A stretch of DNA of 64,000 nucleotides, taken from Desulfosporosinus lacus DSM 15449 (GTDB taxonomy: Bacteria > Bacillota > Desulfitobacteriia > Desulfitobacteriales > Desulfitobacteriaceae). Made by a program: the position numbers and the translations under genes. The notes below the pieces were generated by a model. It searched no databases and had not been told where the DNA came from. It saw only the letters and a program-made list of their open reading frames with translations. Where the stretch lies: assembly GCF_900129935.1 (NCBI RefSeq), contig NZ_FQXJ01000018.1, forward strand, positions 45,552 to 109,551, written 5' to 3'. This document shows positions 54,225 through 62,207 of the stretch, in pieces (position 1 is the stretch's first letter; every line of letters starts with the position of its first letter).

Positions 54225-54890
54225 TTATGTTATATTCTCCAAGTAATAGCCTACGCTGCGAACAGTTTTTATGTTTACAGTGCCAATTTTTTTTCTGAGA
54301 TAACATATGTAAAGATCAACATTCGCAAATTCCTTTATTGAATTTGAACCCCAGAGTCTCTCGAAAATACGTTCCTTAGTAACCACATTTCCTGAGTTTC
54401 GCATGAGAGTCTCCAACAATAACGTCTCTTTGACACTTAATTTAATAACATTACTTCCTTGGGTTACTAAACACTTTGAGGTATCTAACACTAATCCAGC
54501 TACAGTGAGTTCATTCTCTGTTATTTCCTTGCTTTTTCTTCTTGAAAGTGCTCTCAATTTAGCTAAAAGCACCTCTGTGCAAAATGGCTTAACCAAATAG
54601 TCGTCGGCACCCGCATCCAAACAGTTAACCATATCCTCAATATTATCATTAGGGGTAAGTAATAACATGGGAGTAGATATACCTTGAATCCGTAATTCCT
54701 TAACAAAGGTTATTCCATCAAAGTTTGGTAGTAGCAAATTTAAAACAATAAGATCGTAAGAGCCAAAGATGGCCATCTCAAGCCCGATTTCACTATCAGT
54801 AATTTTATCAACTACATAGCCTTCCTTTTTTAAAAGTTGGCTGAGTGATTTGGAGAACTTGGATTCAACATCTATTAGAAGTAACTTCAT
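54225..54890 (-). CDS. Orphan OmpR-family response regulator lacking the acceptor Asp
   Basis: A 221-residue regulator with an intact winged helix (about 125-221) but an atypical receiver. The acceptor position in DLIVLNLLLPNFDG is Asn51 (codon AAT), and the acidic pocket is Asp7-Val-Glu9. The switch residue Thr79 and Lys101 remain. No kinase gene adjoins it. It is probably phosphorylation-independent. Its own promoter carries four 11-bp TTCAG repeats with a perfect -10 box. Confidence 0.85.
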   Translation of the reverse strand: MKLLLIDVESKFSKSLSQLLKKEGYVVDKITDSEIGLEMAIFGSYDLIVLNLLLPNFDGITFVKELRIQGISTPMLLLTPNDNIEDMVNCLDAGADDYLVKPFCTEVLLAKLRALSRRKSKEITENELTVAGLVLDTSKCLVTQGSNVIKLSVKETLLLETLMRNSGNVVTKERIFERLWGSNSIKEFANVDLYICYLRKKIGTVNIKTVRSVGYYLENIT

Positions 54891-54963
54891 CTTAAGCCTC
54901 CCTCGGAAACAATCTAAACTTTTCAGAGTATTTAACCTGTAGTAACTACCTGAATTGGAAATT

Positions 54964-55017
54964 ATTATATAGCCTATAGCTGAAAAAATATTGAGAGTTT
55001 GCTGAAAGGATGCTGAA
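54964..55017 (-). promoter_or_regulatory. 11-bp-repeat promoter III (orphan regulator)
   Basis: On the reverse strand, TTCAG-type pentamers begin at 55017, 55006, 54995 (CTCAA) and 54984, exactly 11 apart; a perfect TATAAT (54969-54964) begins 15 bases after the last repeat starts. The geometry equals promoters I, II and IV. Confidence 0.85.
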
Positions 55018-55083
55018 AGTTTATGTTTTTTTCATAAATCAATTGCTTTTATGAAGATAATAACTGTAAACTGTAAACAAAAA

Positions 55084-55121
55084 CATGAGCCTTCCGCACA
55101 AAAAGTGGTGGAAGGCTCATG
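55084..55121 (-). terminator. Terminator after DMT transporter gene
   Basis: 12-bp stem CATGAGCCTTCC/GGAAGGCTCATG with an inner CCGCAC/GTGG pairing; on the reverse strand a T-rich run follows. Confidence 0.75.
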
Positions 55122-55159
55122 CTTTTATATTGTTCTCCTTTTTCTAGATTGTGGGGAAA

Positions 55160-56086
55160 TCATACTGCCTTTTTATGAACTTTCATAGGATAAACTTTTG
55201 ATTCCGGCCGCGTCGCCAAATAAACTCCAATGATTACAATGCCAGCACACATTAATTTAATTAATGTGATCGATTCACCTAAGATTGTCACAGACTGGAT
55301 AATTGTAAAGATAGGTACTAGATTAATAAAAACGGCGGTGCGGGGAGCACCAATACGTTGAATGGCAATTGCCTGGAAAAGGTAGCCCAATACGGAAGCA
55401 AAAACGCTCATATACAAAATTGAGAGCCATCCTCGTGATGTCGTTGCCGATAAGTAGGTGGCAGGATTTTCCCACACAACAAAAGGCACGGAAATTACAA
55501 CACAGATCAAGAACGTATAGGCTGTAACCATGAAAGGCGTAAGTTGATATTGCTTCATATATCTCCGACTAAGCAGCGCATAGGTTGCAAAGCAAAAGAC
55601 CCCGATCAGCATCAGAAAATCCCCATGATTTACTTGAAATTGGGACATTACCTGTAGATCCCCATTTGTAATGAAGAGAAAGACCCCACTGAAAGACAGA
55701 AAAATCCCAAATACTCTTAAAGGAGTTAATCGTTCCCCGAAGAACATGGCCGCCAAAAGGGTCGTGAGCATTGGATTGATGGCGCCGATCAAAGATGAAT
55801 TGATCGCCGTGGTATACTTTAACGACGTAAAAAATAAGGCATGATAACAAAATGTGCCAACGAATCCAAGTAGGAGAAGTGCCCGCCACTGTTTACCGTG
55901 CGGGAAAAGATTTTTTGGCTCTTTGAGATACAAGATAGTGAAAATAAAAGGCAATGCAAAGAGAAAGCGAAAGAAGGTCAAGGCGAAGGGTGGAAACTCC
56001 TGTACGGAGAATTTTCCGGTAATAAATGCGCCAGACCAAAGAAGACTGGTTAGCACCATGAGCATACGAACCTGTTTATCAGACAT
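55160..56086 (-). CDS. EamA-family DMT transporter
   Basis: A 308-residue protein with ten helices formed by two EamA repeats (LLWSGAFITGKFSVQEFPPFALTFFRF; then GDFLMLIGVFCFATYALLSRRY). Drug/metabolite superfamily exporter of small metabolites, substrate unknown. AAGGAGGGG precedes the ATG. Confidence 0.88.
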   Translation of the reverse strand: MSDKQVRMLMVLTSLLWSGAFITGKFSVQEFPPFALTFFRFLFALPFIFTILYLKEPKNLFPHGKQWRALLLLGFVGTFCYHALFFTSLKYTTAINSSLIGAINPMLTTLLAAMFFGERLTPLRVFGIFLSFSGVFLFITNGDLQVMSQFQVNHGDFLMLIGVFCFATYALLSRRYMKQYQLTPFMVTAYTFLICVVISVPFVVWENPATYLSATTSRGWLSILYMSVFASVLGYLFQAIAIQRIGAPRTAVFINLVPIFTIIQSVTILGESITLIKLMCAGIVIIGVYLATRPESKVYPMKVHKKAV

Positions 56087-56457
56087 TAAAGTTCCCCTCC
56101 TTCTATGTTAACAACGAATGAAACCTAAACCTGCATATTGGAAATAAATCTATGACAAAACCTTGATAGGAATTATTTTCATGAAGTAAGGAGTAGTTAA
56201 TTTCTTGAGATTATGTAATAGCAACTAACAAATCCTATCAATGTATGCCCTGAGAGTCAATCCCAAAAAGTCAGGATTGGAAAAACAATCTAAATAAGGC
56301 ACCTCACATTCATAGCTTCGGCAAGGGCAAAAACGCTTAAAATGATTTTTAACTATAGAATCTCGGACTATAAACATTGTTTGAAAAGCATTGCTATTGT
56401 TTGTTAGAAATTAGAGGGTGTGATATAGTAAACTGATAAAGAATGGGGGTTTTCAGG
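56087..56457. other. Intergenic between DMT gene and polA, no gene seen
   Basis: About 370 bases containing the divergent promoters presumably of the DMT gene and polA. I see no gene or strong hairpin, and no good consensus promoter pair. Confidence 0.4.
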
Positions 56458-59079
56458 ATGCCGCGGATGGTTATTTTAGACGGAAACAGTCTGGCAAATC
56501 GTGCTTTCTATGCTCTGCCGCCGCTAACAACGGCCGATGGACGACCAACGAATGTTCTGCATGGTTTTCTGACTATGCTCTTTAGATTAGAACAAGAGCA
56601 ACATCCAGATTACTGGGTGGTGGCTTTCGATAAAACTAAGGCAACAGTTCGGATTGAACAATACGCCGGGTATAAAGCGCAACGCAAAGAAACCCCGGAA
56701 GGACTGCGCCCACAATTTGATTACCTCAAAGAAATCTTAACTGAAATGGACGTGCCTATGCTCGAGCTGGCAGGATATGAAGCAGATGATCTGATTGCTG
56801 CAATAACCAAACAAGCAGAAGCCCAGGGGATGGAGATTCAGATTTATACAGGGGATAAAGATGCCCTGCAACTCATTTCCCCTAGGACGAACATTTTCCT
56901 GACCAAAAAGGGAATCAGTGAAGTTGAACGTTATGATGAAACGACCTTATGGGAACGTTACCAATTGCGCCCCCAGCAAATTATTGATCTTAAGGGTTTA
57001 ATGGGTGACACTTCGGACAATATCCCTGGGGTTCCAGGAATCGGAGAAAAGACCGCGCTGAAATTACTTTGGGAATTTGAAACGGTTGAGGGCGTTTTGG
57101 CAAACGCTGATAAAGTATCAGGGAAAAAAGTACAGAGTAATTTGAAGGAGTATGCAGATCAGGCGATGCTCAGCAAAACCCTTGCGACGATGTTGACGGA
57201 GGTCCCACTGGCGTTTTCCAGCGAGGATTTCGTTTATCGCCGTTCCCAAGCGGCCAAAGTGCTTCCCATCTTGGAAAAATATGATCTCAGGAATGTGACT
57301 CGGTTATGGCATGAACGTCATAAGGACGACGAAGGACCCCTTAGTGAATGCCAGGAAGAGTCGTTGGAAAATTGGCCTGAACGTACCTTGACTGAAGAGG
57401 GATGGCTTGCTCAGATTGGAGAGTGGCAGTCTAAAAACATCTCACTCACCTTAGCCTGCAGATATGAGGGAACGGGTTTACAAGGAGGGCGCTGGTTGGA
57501 ATGGGGAGTAGCTGCCCAAGGAGAGACGTTTACGCTGACACGTGAAGGGGCATCCGAAAAGGTCTGCGAGGCGTGGCTGAAATTGATGGGGAGTGATCAG
57601 GTCCCTAAAATCTTGGCGGACAGTAAAACTGTGGCCTTACTACTCACTAACGAAGGCGTTTCCTTGAAGGGTCTTACGTTAGATCTAAGCTTGGCATCCT
57701 ATCTAATTAAATCCTCACGCCCAAAATTTGCCCCCCTGGATTTGGTCAAAGAATATGTTCCTAATCAAGCCGCTTTCGTGAACGTTGGGGAAGAAGCGGC
57801 AGCCTTAGCTCAAGTTGCCCCGAAGTTTGAAGAGGAAATTCATTCCCTGGGACTGGCACACCTGCTCCATGAAATTGAAGAACCTCTATGCATGGTGCTC
57901 GCTCAAGTGGAACATCATGGAATCGCCGTGGACTCCGAGCAATTGACGGTTTTTGGGGAAGGAATAAGTTTGACCTTAAGACAGTTAGAGCAAGATATTT
58001 ATGCTTTAGCTGAGGAAACCTTTAATATTAATTCTCCCAAACAGTTGGGAACAATACTGTTTGAGAAATTAGGCCTGCCTACGGCTAAGAAAACAAAGAC
58101 GGGTTATTCCACGGATGCGGAGACATTGGAAGAACTGCGCTTAGCCCACCCTGTCGTAGAGAAAATTCTTGACTATCGGCAGTTGAATAAATTGATGTCT
58201 ACTTATGTAAATGGGCTACTTGCTCAAGCGAAGAATGGCAAGATTCATACCACTTTTCAGCAAACCGTGACGACAACCGGTCGTTTATCGAGTACAGAAC
58301 CTAATTTACAGAACATCCCAATTCGACTGGAACAAGGACGACTGCTAAGAAAAGTCTTTCATCCTACAGAACCTGGATGGGTGTTGCTATCTGCTGATTA
58401 TTCTCAGATTGAGCTTCGAATTTTAGCTCACTATTCGCAAGATCCCCTCCTTTGTGAATCCTTTGCCCTGGGACAGGATGTTCATACTCGAACCGCAGCA
58501 GAAGTCTTTGGCATTTCTCTCGATGAAGTGACACCGAACATGCGGCGAAGTGCCAAAGCCGTCAATTTTGGGTTAGTCTATGGGTTAACAGAGTTTGGCC
58601 TTTCAAGAGATTTAGGAATCCCGCGCAAAGAATCAAAGTTCTATATTGAGCAATATTTTAAACGCTATAGTGGAGTCAAACGCTATCTGGAGGATGTTGT
58701 GACACAGGCTAAAAAAGACGGTCAAGTTCGTACCCTCTTAAATCGCTTGCGGCGTATCCCAGAGTTGCTACATTCTAACCGAGTTCAACGACAGTTTGGG
58801 GAACGGATTGCAATGAACACACCGGTGCAGGGTACGGCAGCAGATATTATGAAATTAGCCATGCTTAAAGTAGCAGAAGGCTTGAAACCCTTTCGGGCGA
58901 CTATGCTTCTCCAAGTACATGACGAGCTTTTGCTCCAAGTAGCTCCAGAGGACCTAGAGAGTGTTGCCCACATGCTAAAGGAAAAAATGGAAACTGCTTA
59001 TCCACTTTCGGTTCCGATGACGGTGGAATGTAAAGTCGGACCGAATTGGTATGATATGCAGCCGTTTCACACGAATTAA
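56458..59079 (+). CDS. polA: DNA polymerase I PolA
   Basis: An 873-residue polymerase. The 5'-3' exonuclease domain is first (about 1-290, with YEADDLIA and DLKGLMGDTSDNIPGVPGIGEKTALKLL). The middle domain (about 320-490) lacks the DxE metal ligands of proofreading exonucleases, as in Bacillus PolA, so proofreading is probably absent. The polymerase domain has STDAETLEEL, DYSQIELRILAH, RRSAKAVNFGLVYG and QVHDELLLQV. ATG 56458 follows GGGGG by 7 bases. Role: Okazaki fragment processing and repair. Confidence 0.95.
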   Translation: MPRMVILDGNSLANRAFYALPPLTTADGRPTNVLHGFLTMLFRLEQEQHPDYWVVAFDKTKATVRIEQYAGYKAQRKETPEGLRPQFDYLKEILTEMDVPMLELAGYEADDLIAAITKQAEAQGMEIQIYTGDKDALQLISPRTNIFLTKKGISEVERYDETTLWERYQLRPQQIIDLKGLMGDTSDNIPGVPGIGEKTALKLLWEFETVEGVLANADKVSGKKVQSNLKEYADQAMLSKTLATMLTEVPLAFSSEDFVYRRSQAAKVLPILEKYDLRNVTRLWHERHKDDEGPLSECQEESLENWPERTLTEEGWLAQIGEWQSKNISLTLACRYEGTGLQGGRWLEWGVAAQGETFTLTREGASEKVCEAWLKLMGSDQVPKILADSKTVALLLTNEGVSLKGLTLDLSLASYLIKSSRPKFAPLDLVKEYVPNQAAFVNVGEEAAALAQVAPKFEEEIHSLGLAHLLHEIEEPLCMVLAQVEHHGIAVDSEQLTVFGEGISLTLRQLEQDIYALAEETFNINSPKQLGTILFEKLGLPTAKKTKTGYSTDAETLEELRLAHPVVEKILDYRQLNKLMSTYVNGLLAQAKNGKIHTTFQQTVTTTGRLSSTEPNLQNIPIRLEQGRLLRKVFHPTEPGWVLLSADYSQIELRILAHYSQDPLLCESFALGQDVHTRTAAEVFGISLDEVTPNMRRSAKAVNFGLVYGLTEFGLSRDLGIPRKESKFYIEQYFKRYSGVKRYLEDVVTQAKKDGQVRTLLNRLRRIPELLHSNRVQRQFGERIAMNTPVQGTAADIMKLAMLKVAEGLKPFRATMLLQVHDELLLQVAPEDLESVAHMLKEKMETAYPLSVPMTVECKVGPNWYDMQPFHTN

Positions 59080-59100
59080 TAAGAGATTGTACAAAAAATT

Positions 59101-59139
59101 GCCCTCCCATGGCAGAAGATTTTTCTACCATGGGAGGGC
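59101..59139 (+). terminator. polA terminator
   Basis: 12-bp stem GCCCTCCCATGG/CCATGGGAGGGC, 21 bases after the stop; A-rich 5' and weaker T run 3'. Confidence 0.75.
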
Positions 59140-59240
59140 ACTATAGTATTAGGTCGGTTAAGGGGACTTCCAAATATCTATGAAGTGGTTGATTTTAGGA
59201 CTGAATGACGATCGACTAGGCCATTGGATTAACTTATACG

Positions 59241-59621
59241 TTAAGCTTGTATATCAATTTTGTTATCGCTTAAAATAATAGTGTTAGTGTTAGTGTTAGT
59301 GTTAGTGTTAGTGTTAGTGTTAGTGTTAGTGTTAGTGTTAGTGTTAGTGTTAGTGTTAGTGTTAGTGTTAGTGTTAGCTTCTTGTGCGCTATTACTAGTT
59401 TGGGTGGATTGTTTTGCTTGTATTTGGTTTTGAAGTTGAGTTATCTGAGCTTGTAATAATTGGATCTTCTCCTGTTTTGTTTTATCATCATCCTTACTCT
59501 GAGTCACAGTTTCTATTTGGGTTTGAAGTTGTTTGATTCGATTTGATAGTTGTTTTACATCAATATTGCTTCCAGAGGTATATGAGTTGTTAGATGTTGA
59601 AGAAACTGAAGATACGTTCAT
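59241..59621 (-). CDS. Coiled-coil protein with (Asn-Thr)16 tract
   Basis: A 126-residue protein: Ser-rich start (VSSVSSTSNNSYTSGSN), a coiled coil (about 20-70, IKQLQTQIETVTQ...QLLQAQITQLQNQIQ) like FlxA-family proteins, a long Asn-Thr repeat and a short end, IILSDNKIDIQA. The Asn-Thr tract is encoded by 16 tandem hexamers. It sits between polA and mutM, which usually adjoin, so it may be an insertion. Its promoter carries the 11-bp repeats. Confidence 0.75.
   Translation of the reverse strand: MNVSSVSSTSNNSYTSGSNIDVKQLSNRIKQLQTQIETVTQSKDDDKTKQEKIQLLQAQITQLQNQIQAKQSTQTSNSAQEANTNTNTNTNTNTNTNTNTNTNTNTNTNTNTNTIILSDNKIDIQA
59281..59376. repeat. 16 tandem copies of GTGTTA
   Basis: Sixteen perfect hexamer repeats (96 bases) inside the reverse-strand coding region. 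Because the unit is 6 bases, gain or loss changes the length of the Asn-Thr tract without shifting the frame. Confidence 0.98.
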
Positions 59622-59656
59622 TAATATGTAAGCCTCCCTAAAACCGAATAAGCTAA

Positions 59657-59710
59657 ATATTACTAAACTAAACTGAAACGAGGCTGAAGCTAAACTGAAA
59701 GTTTGCTGAA
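59657..59710 (-). promoter_or_regulatory. 11-bp-repeat promoter IV (Asn-Thr repeat protein)
   Basis: On the reverse strand, perfect TTCAG pentamers begin at 59710, 59699, 59688 and 59677, exactly 11 apart; TAATAT (59662-59657) begins 15 bases after the last starts. Confidence 0.85.
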
Positions 59711-59835
59711 AACTTGTTATTTATTGTCCCGTTAATTATTTGTTAATTGGAGTAGGTGGGTAGGTAATGTAGCCTCAATTGGTTACTGCTTTTACTCTGA
59801 AATGAAGATGATGGATTAAGGAATGAGGAAAGAAT

Positions 59836-60657
59836 ATGCCAGAACTCCCTGAAGTTGAGACTATTCGACGAACATTAGCAGAGCATGTTATTAATCTAGA
59901 AATCAAAGAAGTTAGACTTATATGGTCTTCTGCAGTCTGCAGTTGGGAAGATCAATCCTTTGAGGATTTAGTCACTGGCCGAAGAATTCAAACAATCGAC
60001 CGTCGTGGCAAATACCTTTTAATTAGGTTGGATGAAGATTTGACATTAATCGCGCATATGAGAATGACCGGGCGCTTAAATTACTATACTGAAAAACGAG
60101 AACCTGAGAAGCATACTCATGTAGTCTTTGGTTTGGAACAAGGGGAAGTGCATTTCTCAGATGTGCGGAAATTTGGGCGTATTCAAGCTATACCCACCTC
60201 ACAGTGCTTTAGCAACTCTTCCCTGTCTAAGCTCGGACCGGAGCCCTTGGAACTGGAATTCACACCACATGTCTTGAAGGAGCGTTTGAGGAAGAAAAAG
60301 ATTTCTGTAAAGGCAGCCTTGCTAGATCAGCATGTCCTAGCAGGCTTGGGGAACATTTATGTGGATGAATCCCTTTTTCAAGCAGGGATATCTCCCGAAC
60401 GCAGGGTAGATACTCTATCCGATGAGGAAATCTCAAAACTCCATCAAGCCATTCAAAACGTCCTCCAAGCGGGTATTGATGCTCAAGGAACATCCTTTCG
60501 AGATTACAGAGATGCCAACGGGGAAAAGGGGTCCTTTGAACGGGAATTACAAGTTTACGGACGGGGCGGGGAACCCTGTAAACTCTGTGGACAAGTGTTA
60601 GAAAGGATCCGTCTCGCTGGGAGGACCACGGTGTATTGTTCTAGGTGTCAGAAGTAG
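59836..60657 (+). CDS. mutM: Formamidopyrimidine-DNA glycosylase MutM
   Basis: A 273-residue repair enzyme that removes 8-oxoguanine. It begins PELPEVETIRR (catalytic Pro and Glu after Met removal), has the conserved Lys in RRGKYLL, the H2TH region (LLDQHVLAGLGNIYVDE) and a C-terminal zinc finger CKLCGQVLER...YCSRCQ. It follows polA, as in many Firmicutes. ATG with GAGGAAAG upstream. Confidence 0.95.
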   Translation: MPELPEVETIRRTLAEHVINLEIKEVRLIWSSAVCSWEDQSFEDLVTGRRIQTIDRRGKYLLIRLDEDLTLIAHMRMTGRLNYYTEKREPEKHTHVVFGLEQGEVHFSDVRKFGRIQAIPTSQCFSNSSLSKLGPEPLELEFTPHVLKERLRKKKISVKAALLDQHVLAGLGNIYVDESLFQAGISPERRVDTLSDEEISKLHQAIQNVLQAGIDAQGTSFRDYRDANGEKGSFERELQVYGRGGEPCKLCGQVLERIRLAGRTTVYCSRCQK

Positions 60658-60663
60658 ATTTGT

Positions 60664-60885
60664 TGGGATGCACAGAAAGTTTTTGAATCAGCCTATAAAA
60701 GAGCTGGAATAAAAAAAGATGTCTCAATTCAATCTTTGAGGCATGCTTTTGCAACACACCTATTAGATAGTGGGACCGACTTGAGATATATTCAGGAACT
60801 TCTTGGTCATAAAAATTCAAAAACTACGGAGGTCTTACATATGTTTAAAGAAAAATTCTGTATACATTTCTTGAATTTTCAATAG
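60664..60885 (+). pseudogene. Tyrosine recombinase C-terminal remnant
   Basis: Open for 73 codons with the catalytic core of tyrosine recombinases: [33 protein letters not shown], which supplies HxxR and the H of LGH. The nucleophile Tyr that should follow (in IYTH) is missing: after TTE the text reads VLHMF and runs into unrelated sequence. The N-terminal two thirds are absent. XerC/D- and IntI-like proteins share this segment, so the subfamily cannot be settled. It lies directly before the attC array. Confidence 0.75.
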
Positions 60886-61166
60886 ATCATTGAAATTGGC
60901 TCTACCAATATAGTGAATAAAGTTTGATAACTTTAGAGGTACGGTCTTTGATACTCTTGCTGTTGAAGGATGTTTAAGATTTGCTTCTTTCCAATACTGA
61001 ATAGGGGTATCATACCGATCAGCAGCTTTTGGATTATGTTTAGTGACTTTGGTTGAAAGAATTTGAGGCAAATCAACATTCATAACTATTACTGGTCGCG
61101 GAAGAAATTGATTAGGATTTTCTTCAAATGGGAAATTTACTAACCGTATTCGCCTTCAGTAATCAC
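60835..61166 (-). pseudogene. Frameshifted PemK/MazF-like toxin
   Basis: The reverse strand reads GTG 61166 VITEGEYG, then, one frame over, LVNFPFEENPNQFLPRPVIVMNVDLPQILSTK, and on to YWKEANLKHPSTARVSKTV...[16 protein letters not shown]. Joined, it is a full-length PemK/MazF-type endoribonuclease of about 110 residues. One frameshift near 61142 splits it. The last residues overlap the recombinase remnant. A possible antitoxin end (ELKRQK and stop) precedes it and merges into the half attC site. Confidence 0.7.
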
Positions 61167-61194
61167 TTTTGCCGCTTTAACTCCTTATAGAACT

Positions 61195-61223
61195 CGACGT
61201 CGCAAACCCTCAGAACGTTAGGC
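61195..61223 (+). other. attC site A, 3' half only
   Basis: CGACGTCGCAAACCCTC followed by AGAAC and the core GTTAGGC (61217-61223). It is nearly identical to the 3' half of site C (62970-62998), but the matching 5' arm is missing upstream. It marks the left end of the surviving cassette array. Confidence 0.7.
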
Positions 61224-61360
61224 GAAATGTCCTAACCAAGCATTCTTATCCTGCTTCTTTAAGAACGATTTGCATGTGATTATAATGTCATTAATGTTTT
61301 ACGTCCTCGTTTTTATGAGAATGAGAAAAGACCCCCAGCTTGGGGAGGTCTTAAAGAATT

Positions 61361-61694
61361 CTACTCCATATTTTGTTGATCCATGCACAGTCCAATGTAG
61401 ATCGCTTCATCAACTTCATCCATAGGGTTGTGCGCAAATAACATAAGATTCTATTTTTAACAATGTAGTTCCTTTTTCGATGGTGACATTTGTAAGAAAG
61501 CCTTTACTTTCGGCATCGCTCGTTATTAATAAAACTTCAACAGTATTATAATCTTTAAAATATTCTCCTTCTTGAAGAACTAAAACGAACTTCGACTTTC
61601 CGTCGGGATATCTTCGATCAAAAGTATATGGGAATTTGATAAAATATATTTCTCCCCTAAGAAGCTCTGCCACTACTCTTTCTCTCCATATCAC
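61361..61694 (-). pseudogene. MazF-like toxin gene of cassette 1, late frameshift
   Basis: The frame from GTG 61694 runs 92 codons to a TGA at 61416-61418; it reads LRGEIYFIKFPYTFDRRYPDGKSKFVLVLQEGEYF...VEVLLITSD, a MazF/PemK-type barrel with the family's RGEIYF start. The expected end (P-MDEVDEAIYIGLCMDQ) continues in the next frame to TAG at 61361-61363, implying a one-base change near 61420. Only the last helix is affected, so activity may persist. Its start overlaps the upstream gene (GTGA). Endoribonuclease toxins in cassette arrays act as stabilisers. Confidence 0.65.
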
Positions 61695-61912
61695 TTAATC
61701 GTTATATATGTTTCTTCTTCCAAATCCTTAAAAAGTTCATTGTATTTTTGCACTTCGCTCTTTGTTGCTTCGTGTCGTAAATCCGTTCTTTGTTTTCTAA
61801 TCTCGGCTCGTTGTTTTAAGTTGTCTGTCTTAGAGGTTTTATAGATAGGTTCTTGCAAAGCAGGTAACATATCTTCCTCCTCCTTACTAACTTTATCTTC
61901 TTTCTTGTCCAT
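61691..61912 (-). CDS. Putative antitoxin of cassette 1
   Basis: A 73-residue, highly charged, helical protein (MDKKEDKVSKEEEDMLPALQEPIYKTSKTDNLKQRAEIRKQRTDLRHEATKSE...), overlapping the MazF-like gene by 4 bases. Such disordered, charged proteins preceding a toxin are typical antitoxins; no named family recognised. An inverted repeat, ACCTTC(C)GAA and TTC(A)GAAGGT (61921-61930/61966-61975), flanks a TATAAT on this strand (61946-61941) and could be an autoregulatory operator. Confidence 0.6.
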   Translation of the reverse strand: MDKKEDKVSKEEEDMLPALQEPIYKTSKTDNLKQRAEIRKQRTDLRHEATKSEVQKYNELFKDLEEETYITIK

Positions 61913-62052
61913 ATCATACCACCTTCCGAATAGTTGTTCAATTATATTATGCCCGATTTTTCCAATTCAGAAGGTGATAATTACATGGTTGCAGAATAAT
62001 GTAAAATGTTAGGAGGGAGGGCTGGAGCTATCCTCCGAAGAGAGGACACTCC

Positions 62053-62131
62053 GCCTAAACACAATGTTACCGAAACTAGAGGATGATGAATGCGGTTGGG
62101 ACGCTTCGGTAACACCCGTCCGTTATATGCC
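62053..62131 (+). other. attC site B
   Basis: 79 bases. R'' is GCCTAAAC (62053-62060); inner arms TGTTACCGAA (62065-62074) and TTCGGTAACA (62105-62114) pair perfectly; R' is GTTATATGCC (62122-62131). The R'' box with the preceding C (CGCCTAA) is the exact complement of the 5' end of its own cassette (TTAGGCG at 61218), and not of the R' beside it, as expected for integron cassettes. Cassette 1 spans 61218-62122. Confidence 0.8.
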
Positions 62132-62207
62132 ATAGTCAGTTTCGGAGTTTTCTTTGAAGAATTATCATAATGTAGATTAAAATTTTAGAATAAAGTGGGG
62201 GATATAA

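Noticed and set aside
59281..59376. Regular repeats as a CRISPR array
   Set aside because: Units are 6 bases, contiguous and without spacers; it is a coding microsatellite. No CRISPR array or cas gene was found anywhere in the window.
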